Positions 7,115-17,266 of a stretch of DNA of 17,919 bases are shown here, piece after piece (the first letter of the stretch is position 1; every line of letters begins with the position of its first letter). The DNA is from M30B53 sp964600785 (GTDB taxonomy: Bacteria; Planctomycetota; Planctomycetia; Pirellulales; UBA1268), in contig CAZRKH010000060.1 of the NCBI GenBank assembly GCA_964600785.1, positions 1 through 17,919 of the forward strand, given 5' to 3'. The notes under the pieces are model-generated. The model was not told the DNA's origin. It did not search any database and worked only from the letters and a program-made list of their open reading frames with translations. Made by a program: the position numbers and the translations under genes.

Positions 7115-7780
7115 ATGTCGGAGTTTCAGCGGGTGGCAGGATGCGGCGAACTGGCCGATCCAGGGAAAATGCTCGTCGAGGTGGATGGCGAGATGGTGGC
7201 CTTGTTCCACGTGGGCGGTGAATACTTCGCTCTCGATGACGTCTGTACCCACGACGGCGGACCGCTGGCCGACGGTGAACTCGCCGACCACACCATCGCC
7301 TGCCCGCGTCATGGGGCGAAGTTCGACATTCGCACCGGGGCCGCCCTCACGATGCCGGCGGTGCGGGCCACCCGCAGCCATCGGGTGAGGATCGAGGATG
7401 GCGGCGTGTGGGTCGCCCTCGGCGGTGACGACCAGCCGGCCGAGGCGGGCGGGGCCGCCGCGGGCGGGCTCAGCGAGGACCATGTCCGCGAGATGCTCAA
7501 GGAGGTCAAGGACCCGGAACTGTTCGTGAACGTGGTCGACCTGGGTCTGATCTACGGCGTGACCCTCGAGCCCGCCGAGGGGGGCAAGCAGCAGGTCTCG
7601 ATCGACATGACGATGACCAGCCCGGCCTGCCCGGCGGGGCCGCAGTTGATCGGCGACGCCAAGCGGGTCGTGAGTGGTCATCCGGATGTGGCCGGGGTCG
7701 AGGTGCGGATCGTGATGGACCCGCCTTGGAGTCCCGACCGCATGACCGACGACGCCCGCGATCAGTTGGGCATCTTCTGA
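7115..7780 (+). CDS. Rieske [2Fe-2S] domain fused to a SufT/MIP18 (DUF59) domain
   Basis: A 221-residue two-domain protein in one uninterrupted frame. Residues 1-102 form a Rieske ferredoxin domain with ligands Cys44 and His46 (VCTHDGG) and Cys63 and His66 (CPRHGAKF). The extra disulfide Cys of high-potential Rieske proteins are absent, so a low-potential ferredoxin is expected. A Gly/Ala/Glu linker (103-118) leads to a MIP18/SufT domain (119-221) with VKDPEL (131-136), VVDLGLIYGV (140-149), MTMTSPACPAG (165-175) and DPPW (202-205). SufT/MIP18 proteins help mature Fe-S enzymes; Rieske ferredoxins carry electrons. The longer frame running back to 6842 overlaps sufD; the ATG at 7115 has AAGAGG 8 nt upstream and begins at the Rieske domain. 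The context after sufBCD supports a maturation or electron-supply role, but the exact function is inference. Confidence 0.9.
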   Translation: MSEFQRVAGCGELADPGKMLVEVDGEMVALFHVGGEYFALDDVCTHDGGPLADGELADHTIACPRHGAKFDIRTGAALTMPAVRATRSHRVRIEDGGVWVALGGDDQPAEAGGAAAGGLSEDHVREMLKEVKDPELFVNVVDLGLIYGVTLEPAEGGKQQVSIDMTMTSPACPAGPQLIGDAKRVVSGHPDVAGVEVRIVMDPPWSPDRMTDDARDQLGIF

Positions 7781-7809
7781 AGCGTCAAGCGACCGTGGCT
7801 CATGCGGCC

Positions 7810-8778
7810 GTGACAAAGCTCGTGCTCTACGAATGGTGCTGCTCGGGCGGCCTGGCGGGCCGGTCATCGACAGTCGATAACGGCCTCCTGCGGGAGGGCC
7901 GAATGATGCTCGAAGCTTTGGCCGCCGATGCGGCGGGCGACCCCGCAATCGAGGCGACCGTGCTGCTCGAGGCCGGCCGGCGGCTCGACCTGCCGGCTGG
8001 TGTGCGGCTGCGGGAGGTTGTCGGCGACGATGCCGCGACGCTGGTGGATGCGGCCGGATCGGCTGACTGCACGCTCATCGTCGCCCCGGAAACCGATGGC
8101 ATCCTCGCCGATCGCGTGGGGCGGGTGCGACTCGTCGGTGGTCGGGTGCCCGTGCCGTCGGCGGAATTTCTCGCGATCGCCGCCGACAAGCAGGCCACGA
8201 TCGACTGCCTTGCCGCCGCCGGGCTGCCGGTGCCAGCCGGGCGGACCCTCGCGGCGGGCGAGCCGGTGCCGGAGAGGTTTCGCCTCCCGGCGGTGCTCAA
8301 GGCCCGCGACGGGGCCGGTGGCGAGGGGATGCGGCTGCTGCCCACGGCCGCGAAGCCGGGGGAGACGATGGTCGCCGACGTCGATTCCCGGCTGGAGGCG
8401 TATGCTGCCGGAATGCCGGTGGGTGTCTCCTGCATCTGCTCCGCCGCGACGACCCGGGTGCTGCCGCCGCTGGTGCAGCGGCCGCCTGAGACGACCCCGC
8501 ACGCCTTCGTCGGTGACCCCTGCGAGCCGTTGGGGAATCAGGCCGCCGCTGGCCGGGCCCGCCTCCTCGCCGAACGGGCGGTGGCGGCGCTGGTACGCGC
8601 CGCTGGTCCTGCGGTTGGCTGGGTGGGAGTCGACATGATCCTCGGGGCACGCCACGATGGCCGCGACGACCGCGTGCTCGAGATCAATCCGCGGCTCACG
8701 ACGTCGTTCGTCGTGCAGTCGCGGCTGGCTGCCAGGAGCCTCGTGCGGTCGCTGCTCGATTCGACGGCCTGCCCGTGA
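7810..8778 (+). CDS. mfnD: ATP-grasp ligase, MfnD-like (tyramine/tyrosine-glutamate ligase of methanofuran synthesis)
   Basis: About 322 residues from the GTG at 7810. The N-terminus TKLVLYEWCCSGG fits the Rossmann-like start of the COG1821-type ATP-grasp enzymes (hydrophobic-Tyr/Phe-Glu-x-x-x-Gly-Gly). ATP-grasp signs are the nucleotide-binding VLKARDGAGGEGMRLL (162-177) and the Mg-binding C-terminal GVDMIL (273-278) and VLEINPRLTTSFV (289-301, Glu291 and Asn293). In Methanocaldococcus, MfnD joins glutamate to tyramine with ATP. In methylotrophs methylofuran carries tyrosine and polyglutamate, so the natural substrate here is uncertain. The function call rests mainly on the two downstream genes. 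The frame is open back to 7726, but that would overlap the previous gene; GTG 7795 is another possible start and no clear ribosome-binding site decides. The stop overlaps the next start as GTGA. Confidence 0.75.
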   Translation: MTKLVLYEWCCSGGLAGRSSTVDNGLLREGRMMLEALAADAAGDPAIEATVLLEAGRRLDLPAGVRLREVVGDDAATLVDAAGSADCTLIVAPETDGILADRVGRVRLVGGRVPVPSAEFLAIAADKQATIDCLAAAGLPVPAGRTLAAGEPVPERFRLPAVLKARDGAGGEGMRLLPTAAKPGETMVADVDSRLEAYAAGMPVGVSCICSAATTRVLPPLVQRPPETTPHAFVGDPCEPLGNQAAAGRARLLAERAVAALVRAAGPAVGWVGVDMILGARHDGRDDRVLEINPRLTTSFVVQSRLAARSLVRSLLDSTACP

Positions 8779-9794
8779 CGCCCCCGACCCTTCCCGCCGC
8801 CGAGTGTGTCGCCCTCGATGTCGGAGGCGCGAACCTCAAGGCTGCCGACGGCCGCGGCTGGTGTCATGCCGGGCGATTCGAGCTCTGGCGGCGGCGAGGC
8901 GAGCTCGTCACGGCGATCGCCGACCTGCTAGCGGCCGGCCCGTCGGCCGGATGCGTCGTGGCCACGATGACCGGCGAGATCGCCGACTGCTTCGAGTCGC
9001 GGGCCGAGGGGGTGCAGTCGATCGTTGAGGCTGTGGTGGCCGCCGCGGCCGGCCGGCCGGTGGGCATCTACCTCGTCGACGGCTCGATCGTGGACCCCGC
9101 CTTGGCGATCGCCCGACCGCTCGAGGCGGCCGCCTCCAACTGGCATGCCACCGCGAGGCTGGCCGCATCGGTGGCAGGGCCCGGTGAGGCGGTGCTCGTC
9201 GATGTCGGCTCGACCACCAGCGATCTGGTGCGGATCGTCGACGGCGAGCCGAGGCCTCGAGGGCTCTGCGACGTCGCACGGATGGCCACGGGCGAACTGG
9301 TCTACACCGGCGTTGAACGCACGCCGGTCGCAGCGGTCGCAGCCGCGGTGCCCTGGCGGGGCCGGCTGCAGCCGCTTTCGAGCGAACGGTATGCCGAGAG
9401 CCGGGATGTCTGGATGCTCCTCGGCGGGCTGGCTCCCGACCCGGCCGACTCGAGCACCGCCGACGGCCGCCCGGCCACGCTCGATGGAGCTCGGCGACGG
9501 CTGGCGAGGATGCTCCTGGCGGATCCTGAAGAGCTGCCGATGGCGGAGGCGATCGTGGCCGCCGAGGCGGTCGCCGCGGCCCAGGCGAGGCAGCTTGCCG
9601 AAGCCCTCGTCGCGGTGAGTCCGCCGGCCACGGTGATCCTCGCCGGCCATGGCGGCTGCCTCGCCCGCCGGGCGATCAGGCAACTCGGCTGGGACTGCCG
9701 GCTGGTCGATCTTGCCGAGGTCGTCGGGTCCGCCGCGGCGAGGGTCGCTCCGGCGGAAGCCCTGGCCCGCATCGCCCTGGGGACGCTTCGGTGA
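8775..9794 (+). CDS. mfnF: MfnF-like enzyme (H4MPT-linked C1 transfer family, COG1548-type)
   Basis: A 339-residue member of the actin/hydantoinase-fold family long annotated as a probable H4MPT-linked C1 transfer pathway protein. Motifs in order: LDVGGANLKA (14-23), VATMTGEIADCF (62-73), ASNWHATARLA (120-130), LVDVGSTTSDLVRI (141-154), ATGELVYTGVERTPV (171-185) and a late ILAGHGG. In Methanocaldococcus jannaschii, MfnF condenses the diphosphorylated aminomethylfuran with tyramine to form the APMF-phosphate core of methanofuran. The GTG start overlaps the stop of the ATP-grasp gene by 4 nt, and its own stop overlaps the next start in the same way, so the three products are probably made together. 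The family match is strong; the exact chemistry in a bacterium is inferred from the archaeal enzyme. Confidence 0.88.
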   Translation: MTPPTLPAAECVALDVGGANLKAADGRGWCHAGRFELWRRRGELVTAIADLLAAGPSAGCVVATMTGEIADCFESRAEGVQSIVEAVVAAAAGRPVGIYLVDGSIVDPALAIARPLEAAASNWHATARLAASVAGPGEAVLVDVGSTTSDLVRIVDGEPRPRGLCDVARMATGELVYTGVERTPVAAVAAAVPWRGRLQPLSSERYAESRDVWMLLGGLAPDPADSSTADGRPATLDGARRRLARMLLADPEELPMAEAIVAAEAVAAAQARQLAEALVAVSPPATVILAGHGGCLARRAIRQLGWDCRLVDLAEVVGSAAARVAPAEALARIALGTLR

Positions 9795-10402
9795 GCCACG
9801 ATACCCGCATCACGATCCCCGGCTGGTCGGTCGGCCGGCTGACCGGCTCGCCCACCCGCCCGGCGGGCGGCGGATGGGTCGTGAAGTGCGGCGGCAGCCT
9901 GCTCGCCCTGCCCGACTGGCCCGAGAGGCTGCGAGGGGTCTGCGGGTCGCTGTCCGACGAGCCGCCGCTCTTGGTGATTGGCGGCGGTGCGTTGGTGGAA
10001 GGGCTGCGGGCAATCGATGCGGCCTGTCCGCAGCCGGCGGAGCGGATGCATCGTCTCGCGATCGCCGCGATGCGGCTGACGGCCAGGCTCGTCGCGGAGG
10101 TGCTCGAACTCTCGCTCGCCGGCCCGGACACGCCACGGGGATCAAACGCCGCCGTCGCCGACCCCACCGCCTGGTCCGACGCCGACACGGTCGCCGGGCT
10201 GCCGCGAGACTGGACCACGACGAGCGATTCGATCGCCGCGGGGATCGCCGCGGCCGCCGGCGGCCGGCTGCTGTTGCTCAAGCGGAGTCTGCCGCCGGGC
10301 GACGGCTCGGCGACACAAGCCGCGGCGGCCGGCTGGGTCGACCCGGCCTTCGTGGAGGCGTCGACGACGATCGCCACCTGGTGGGCCTCGCCGCTGGGGT
10401 GA
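9791..10402 (+). CDS. mfnE: MfnE-like kinase (amino-acid-kinase family, methanofuran synthesis)
   Basis: A 203-residue protein of the aspartate/glutamate/uridylate kinase fold. KCGGSLL (32-38) is the ATP-phosphate loop, IGGGALVEGLR (63-73) the substrate glycine loop, and MHRLAIAAM (86-94) and DWTTTSDSIAA (140-150) are marks shared with MfnE. LLLLKRSLPPGDG takes the place of the usual nucleotide-binding strand, and GWVDPAFVEA ends the fold. In M. jannaschii MfnE phosphorylates the aminomethylfuran phosphate to its diphosphate, the substrate of MfnF. The GTG start overlaps the mfnF stop (GTGA). The N-terminus has about 28 poorly conserved residues before the Lys-Cys-Gly-Gly loop, so a later start is possible. 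The gene ends only 10 nt from the convergent DUF1598 gene, with no separate terminator visible. Confidence 0.82.
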   Translation: MSHDTRITIPGWSVGRLTGSPTRPAGGGWVVKCGGSLLALPDWPERLRGVCGSLSDEPPLLVIGGGALVEGLRAIDAACPQPAERMHRLAIAAMRLTARLVAEVLELSLAGPDTPRGSNAAVADPTAWSDADTVAGLPRDWTTTSDSIAAGIAAAAGGRLLLLKRSLPPGDGSATQAAAAGWVDPAFVEASTTIATWWASPLG

Positions 10403-10412
10403 GGCGGAGGGC

Positions 10413-11900
10413 TCAGTCCCACCACCAGCCGTCGCGGCGGGTGGCCAGGCCGGCAGTCCGTTGCCCGGCGAGGTCGTCCGCCTTGGCCAGATTGGCGGCG
10501 AAGGCCCAGGGCTGGAATGCCACGCCGCCGGAGGCCGTAACGACCCAGGTGCGACCCTTCCGCACCGCCGAGGCGAGCGTGGCCACGCTCGAGGGCACCT
10601 CATAGGTCGGCAGCGGCACGGCGTCGGCGTCGAGCAGCGGTGAAAGGTCGAGCCCGGCCCGTCGGTCCAGCTGGCGGCCCCGCACCAGCGCCGCGACCAC
10701 GGCCAGATCGACGCAGTTGAGCAGTTCGGCAAACACCGGCTGCTCCTCGCAGAGCTTTTCGTAATGCTCGGTCATCTTTTCACACCACTGCCTCGCCAGC
10801 GGGTCCGCCCTGCCCTGTCGCTGCCGGTCGCCGGCGGCGTCGGCCAGTTCGTTTTCGGTGAGGCATTCCATGCGTCGGCCGCTGATTCGCCAGGCCAGTT
10901 CGTCGGCGTCGCGTTGGATCGGGTCGTACCTTGCCTCCAGCCAGAACCGCGGCATCAGGCCGCCCCCGGAGGCGGGGATCATCGAGAGGTAGCTTGGCAG
11001 GCCATCGACGCCGGAGGGGTCGAAGCCCATGCCGATCCGCTTCATGCGGTAGTCGGCCGCGACGAGGACCCGGGCGAAGCGGCTGCCGCCGGGAACGCCC
11101 GTCACGCTCACCCGCTGCGGGCCGAGGGCCTCCTCCATCGCTCGCAGCGTCGGCTCGGGGTTGCCGCCGACAATCCGTCGTCCGCGGAGCGTCCGCTGGA
11201 GCTTGGCGATTCCCTCGGGTGTCGGATCGATCGAGCAGGTCATGCCCGCGGCCCTCGCTCCCTCGATCGACCGCAGGGCCACGACAAAATCTTCGAGCTG
11301 CAACAGAGGCCAGCCGCTGTCGGCTCCCACGATACAGCCGGTCGGCCCGACGATCGGAGCCTCGGCAGGACCTACGAGCACGATGTCGGCATGCTCCGGA
11401 TCGACCAGCACCAGCTCCACCCGCGTCAGTCCTCCGAGCACGAGCATCTCAACCGGCAGCGGTTCGCCACGCTCGGCCGCCTCGGCCACGCCGCGGGTCA
11501 GCCGGGCCAGCGAGACCTTGCGGCGGCCGTTGGCGGCGGCATCGACCCCGGCCAAGGCCTCCTGCCGCTGCCTGGCGACCTCCGCGGTCGCCTGCGGATC
11601 GAGATCGTTGACAAGTCCCGAGGCATTGATCGTGATGCCGCCCACGGCCTGGTTGCCAAAACCGCCTCTGCCGAAACCCTGGCCGGCAGCCGGGCGGGCG
11701 GCGAGCATCGCGGTGACCATGGTGAACATGGCGATCATGGCGACCATGGCGACCGCGGCGACTGCCGGGCGGGTCGTCGGCTGGGTCGTCGGCTGGGTCG
11801 TCGGCTGGGTCGTCGGCGAGGCCGTCGGCGAGGCCGTCGGCGAGGCCGTCGGCGAGGCCGGGGCGTGGAACGATCGGGCCAGTCGGGGCAATCGGCACAT
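10413..11900 (-). CDS. DUF1598-domain secreted protein with a repetitive N-terminus
   Basis: A 495-residue protein of a family I know from Planctomycetes under the name DUF1598; its function is not known. Family features include ITINASGLVNDL near 89-100, PTPEGIAKLQ, ALGPQRVSVTGVPGGSRFARVLVAADYRMKRIGMGFDP in the middle, and VVTASGGVAFQPWAF near the end. The N-terminus is odd: residues 15-45 are SPTA units followed by TTQP units, and then a hydrophobic segment (46-68) has Met at 52, 55, 58, 61 and 65. A signal-peptidase site may lie near AARPAAGQG (67-75). The protein is therefore probably exported, with a very long n-region. The ATG at 11900 has AGGAAG (11913-11908) 7 nt upstream, which supports it over the five in-frame internal ATGs, none of which has a visible ribosome-binding site. 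Confidence 0.88.
   Translation of the reverse strand: MCRLPRLARSFHAPASPTASPTASPTASPTTQPTTQPTTQPTTRPAVAAVAMVAMIAMFTMVTAMLAARPAAGQGFGRGGFGNQAVGGITINASGLVNDLDPQATAEVARQRQEALAGVDAAANGRRKVSLARLTRGVAEAAERGEPLPVEMLVLGGLTRVELVLVDPEHADIVLVGPAEAPIVGPTGCIVGADSGWPLLQLEDFVVALRSIEGARAAGMTCSIDPTPEGIAKLQRTLRGRRIVGGNPEPTLRAMEEALGPQRVSVTGVPGGSRFARVLVAADYRMKRIGMGFDPSGVDGLPSYLSMIPASGGGLMPRFWLEARYDPIQRDADELAWRISGRRMECLTENELADAAGDRQRQGRADPLARQWCEKMTEHYEKLCEEQPVFAELLNCVDLAVVAALVRGRQLDRRAGLDLSPLLDADAVPLPTYEVPSSVATLASAVRKGRTWVVTASGGVAFQPWAFAANLAKADDLAGQRTAGLATRRDGWWWD
11706..11747 (-). repeat. 9-bp-period methionine ladder in the DUF1598 signal segment
   Basis: Within the hydrophobic core, ATG codons recur about every 9 nt (residues 52, 55, 58, 61, then 65), separated by Val-Ala, Ile-Ala, Phe-Thr and Val-Thr-Ala. 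On the plus strand this reads as a run of CATGG-like units. It may have grown by short repeat slippage, and it supplies several possible internal start codons. Confidence 0.65.
11771..11854 (-). repeat. 12-bp tandem repeats, two variants, coding for SPTA and TTQP units
   Basis: Seven contiguous 12-bp units on the plus strand: GGGTCGTCGGCT at 11771, 11783 and 11795; a hybrid GGGTCGTCGGCG at 11807; and AGGCCGTCGGCG at 11819, 11831 and 11843. On the coding (minus) strand they give Ser-Pro-Thr-Ala units and then Thr-Thr-Gln-Pro units. The near-perfect identity within each variant points to recent expansion by slippage. The period is a multiple of three, so the frame is kept whatever the copy number. 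Confidence 0.92.
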
Positions 11901-11968
11901 GGGAGGGCTTCCTGCGGGAGCGGTGGCCGGCCAGCTCTCCCCACGGGAGATTCAAGCCACCTGAGGGT

Positions 11969-11998
11969 ATGCTAAAAAGGATGGGGTAGCGGTATCAA
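11969..11998 (-). promoter_or_regulatory. candidate promoter of the DUF1598 gene
   Basis: Reading the minus strand, TTGATA (11998-11993) is followed after 18 nt by TAGCAT (11974-11969). A start near 11962 would give a leader of about 60 nt that includes the AGGAAG ribosome-binding site. This lies in the AT-richest part of the divergent gap between the DUF1598 gene and the sigma54 activator gene. Confidence 0.4.
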
Positions 11999-12012
11999 TT
12001 TCAATATTCCAG

Positions 12013-12043
12013 GCGGTACCGCGGTGATGGTGAAACCACCATC
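12013..12043 (+). promoter_or_regulatory. palindrome and hairpin in the leader of the sigma54-activator gene
   Basis: GCGGTACCGC (12013-12022) is a perfect 10-bp palindrome. Directly after it, GATGGTG (12026-12032) and CACCATC (12037-12043) form a 7-bp perfect stem with an AAAC loop. No T-run follows, so it does not look like a terminator. Possible roles are an operator for a dimeric protein or a 5'-leader RNA structure about 40 nt before the start codon. Confidence 0.4.
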
Positions 12044-12083
12044 GCGGGCCCGACTTGGCCGTTTCCTCCCGGGTAGGTGAGAC

Positions 12084-14053
<1,970 letters not shown>

Positions 14054-14054
<1 letters not shown>

Positions 14055-14075
14055 CAGACTGTGGAACAAGTCTGC
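14054..14075. terminator. hairpin after the sigma54-activator gene
   Basis: GCAGACT (14054-14060) and AGTCTGC (14069-14075) form a perfect 7-bp stem with an 8-nt loop, starting inside the TAG stop codon. No T-run follows. A terminator or an mRNA 3'-end stabiliser is plausible. Confidence 0.45.
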
Positions 14076-14098
14076 CGCCGCAGGACGCGACCGGCGAC

Positions 14099-14122
14099 CC
14101 CCAAAACCTCGGCTTTTTGGGG
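14099..14122. terminator. bidirectional terminator-like hairpin between convergent genes
   Basis: CCCCAAAA (14099-14106) and TTTTGGGG (14115-14122) make a perfect 8-bp stem around an 8-nt loop. The A-tract and T-tract flank the loop inside the stem, so no free U-tail follows on either strand. Its place between convergent genes fits termination in both directions. Confidence 0.5.
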
Positions 14123-14145
14123 AGTCGCTCGAGTGGGCTTTGTTC

Positions 14146-14161
14146 GCCCGCGTCCGCGGGC
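14146..14161. repeat. GC-rich inverted repeat in the convergent gap
   Basis: GCCCGC (14146-14151), GTCC, GCGGGC (14156-14161): a very stable short hairpin, the third in the 139-nt gap. Five T residues (14179-14183) follow 17 nt later on the plus strand. It may add to transcription stopping from the left. Confidence 0.4.
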
Positions 14162-14193
14162 AGGGGGCCATGGAGGGCTTTTTCCACGGGCAG

Positions 14194-14685
14194 TTAGCCG
14201 TCATCATCGAATCCGAATTCACGCATCCAGCGGGCCACATCATGCTCGTTGGGCAATGGCGGCTTCGGTTCACCAGTCGGTCTGTGACGGGACTGCTCGC
14301 GGAGTTCGGCGAACCACTCGCCGCTCGACACCGCCCGGGCCCGCCGCCGTCGTGCCGCGGCAATGACCCGGTTGTCGGCGGAGACGACCGTCAGCCCGCC
14401 GGGTGCGTCGTGATCTTCGATGATCTCCTCGATCAGGCTGTCGGCATCGGGATGATCTCGGGCGAAGAGCACCTCGATCTCCTGGTGGGAATAGCGGGCG
14501 GGCAGTCCCACGGGGGCGTGGGCCGCGTCGAAGACGACCGTCGTGCGGCCGCGGTCGTCGCCGAGCAGCCTCGCGAGGGCGTCGAGCAGGGCCCGCCGGG
14601 AACTCTCGAATCCCCCTGGTCCCCGCTCGCTGCCAAAGACACCCGCGGCATGCAGCAGGTTGTAGCCGTCGATGAGGATCTTCAT
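14194..14685 (-). CDS. YacP/Rae1-type NYN-domain ribonuclease
   Basis: A 163-residue protein of the NYN (PIN-like) family. ILIDGYNLLH (3-12) carries the first acidic metal ligand Asp6 and Asn9; VVFDAAH (50-56, Asp53), HPDADSLIEEII (78-89) and VVSADNRVI (100-108, Asp104) supply the other acidic positions of the fold. B. subtilis YacP (Rae1) is a ribosome-associated endonuclease that cuts mRNA; whether this homologue does the same is inference. The start ATG at 14685 has GAGG 5 nt upstream on the minus strand. It lies 43 nt after pyrC and is probably in the same transcription unit, with no evident functional link to pyrimidine synthesis. The Arg/Pro-rich C-terminal tail (130-150) is poorly conserved. 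Confidence 0.85.
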   Translation of the reverse strand: MKILIDGYNLLHAAGVFGSERGPGGFESSRRALLDALARLLGDDRGRTTVVFDAAHAPVGLPARYSHQEIEVLFARDHPDADSLIEEIIEDHDAPGGLTVVSADNRVIAAARRRRARAVSSGEWFAELREQSRHRPTGEPKPPLPNEHDVARWMREFGFDDDG

Positions 14686-14728
14686 CGTCGCCTCGACTAC
14701 CTTGGGGTGCGGGACAGGCCGGCGGTCC

Positions 14729-16047
<1,319 letters not shown>

Positions 16048-16051
<4 letters not shown>

Positions 16052-17058
16052 GCGTCTCCCCGGGATGCAGCCATCGCGGCGGCCTCTTCCGCAGCGGCTC
16101 GCGGGCCGCAGGTCAGCCAGAGTGCGGCCATGCGGACGGCCAGGCCGTTGGTGACCTGGTCGAGGATCAGCGACTGGGCACAGTCGGCGACGTCGGCGGA
16201 GACCTCGACGCCCCGGTTGATCGGGCCCGGTGCGAGGATCACCAAATCGGACCGGGCCCGCCGGAGCCGGTCACGGTCCATCGCGTAGAGATGGGCGTAT
16301 TCCCGCACCGAAGGAAAGGGCCGGGTCGACTGCCGTTCGAACTGGATCCGCAGCAGGTTGAGCACCTGGCACCGCGGCAGGATCGCGTCGAGATCGTGGG
16401 AGACCTCCACGCCAAACTCCCGCCACCGGGGTGAGACGAGCGTGGGCGGGCCGCAGAGAATGACATGGGCTCCCAGCTTCGTCAGACCCCAGAGGTTGGA
16501 GCGGGCGGTGCGGCTGTGGGCGATGTCACCCACGAGGCCGACCGTCACGCCCTCGAGGGAGCCGAGCCTTTCGCGGATCGAGAGGATGTCGAGCAGGCCT
16601 TGCGTGGGATGCTCGTGGGGGCCGTCACCCGCGTTGATCACACCCACGCCGAGGTGCATCGCGAGCAGGTGGGGGGTGCCGGGTGTCTTGTGCCGCACCA
16701 CGACCGCATCGATGCCCATCGCCTCGAGATTCTTGGCGGTGTCGATGAACGACTCGCCCTTGGAGAGGCTGCTGCCCGCGGCCGAGAAGTCGACCACGTC
16801 GGCACCCAGCCGCCGGGCGGCGAGTGAGAAACTCGTCCGCGTGCGGGTGGAGCTTTCAAAAAAGAGATTCACCACCGTCGAACCCGCCAGCACCGGCAGT
16901 TTGCGACGGCAGCCCTCGGTGGCCGCCTTGAAGCGGGCCGCAGTGTCGAGCAGCAGGCGGAGGTCGTCAGGCGAAAGCCGCTCGAGGTCGAGCAGGTGGC
17001 GGTGGGTCCACGACGAGGGCACGGCAGGGGGCGTGGCATCCTCGAGGGGCATCGGCAT
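16048..17058 (-). CDS. pyrB: aspartate carbamoyltransferase catalytic subunit (PyrB)
   Basis: About 336 residues from the ATG at 17058. It joins carbamoyl phosphate and aspartate, step 2 of UMP synthesis. SSTRTRTSF (69-77) binds carbamoyl phosphate, SLSKGES (97-103) supplies the Lys that reaches across the trimer, HPTQGLLD (150-157) and DIAHSRTARSN (178-188) form the active site, and a late LAPGPINRGVE closes the aspartate domain. The frame is open up to 17361, but the extra 101 residues are Arg/Pro-rich and unlike the family. The start at 17058 or the ATG at 17052 is preferred; GAGG lies 3 nt before 17058 and 9 nt before 17052, so either is possible. No pyrI is present. The overlap with pyrC suggests a class with associated dihydroorotase. 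Confidence 0.95.
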
Positions 17059-17266
17059 GGGCCTCGATCGGGGGGGAGTCGTAGAACGATCGTCGAGTTT
17101 AGCCGATCGGCCTCCCGAACGCCTGATTTTCGGCATCGCCGGGGGTCGGCCGGAGGCGATTTGGCCTTGCTCCGACCCGGCTGCCGCGCTACCTTCCCGC
17201 CGCCTGTGCGCCGCTGCCGGCCCATTGGCCACGACAGGTTTGTCACGAGAGGAAGGACTCCACCGG
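17059..17266. promoter_or_regulatory. divergent gap between pyrB and the lipoprotein gene
   Basis: A 208-nt gap with no gene. Plus strand: TTGCTC (17167-17172) and TACCTT (17190-17195), 17 nt apart, could serve the lipoprotein gene. Minus strand: TAAACT (17101-17096) could be the -10 box of pyrB, with a poor -35. I see no PyrR site, no attenuator and no intrinsic hairpin typical of pyrimidine control. Both promoter readings are weak. Confidence 0.25.

Noticed and set aside
9040..9062. A run of CCGGCC-type palindromes inside the mfnF-like gene
   Set aside because: It lies in coding sequence and follows from GCC/GGC codon use in an Ala/Gly-rich stretch.
11771..11854. Short tandem repeats that could suggest a CRISPR array
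   Set aside because: Units are 12 bp and contiguous with no spacers, and they are translated as part of the DUF1598 gene; no cas genes are present.
17160..17250. A possible sigma54 (-24/-12) promoter near TTGGCC and TTTGTC before the lipoprotein gene
   Set aside because: The GG and GC pairs are not at the required 10-nt separation.
17059..17266. A pyrimidine-responsive attenuator or PyrR site upstream of pyrB
   Set aside because: No terminator-antiterminator hairpins, leader peptide or known PyrR-type motif could be found.
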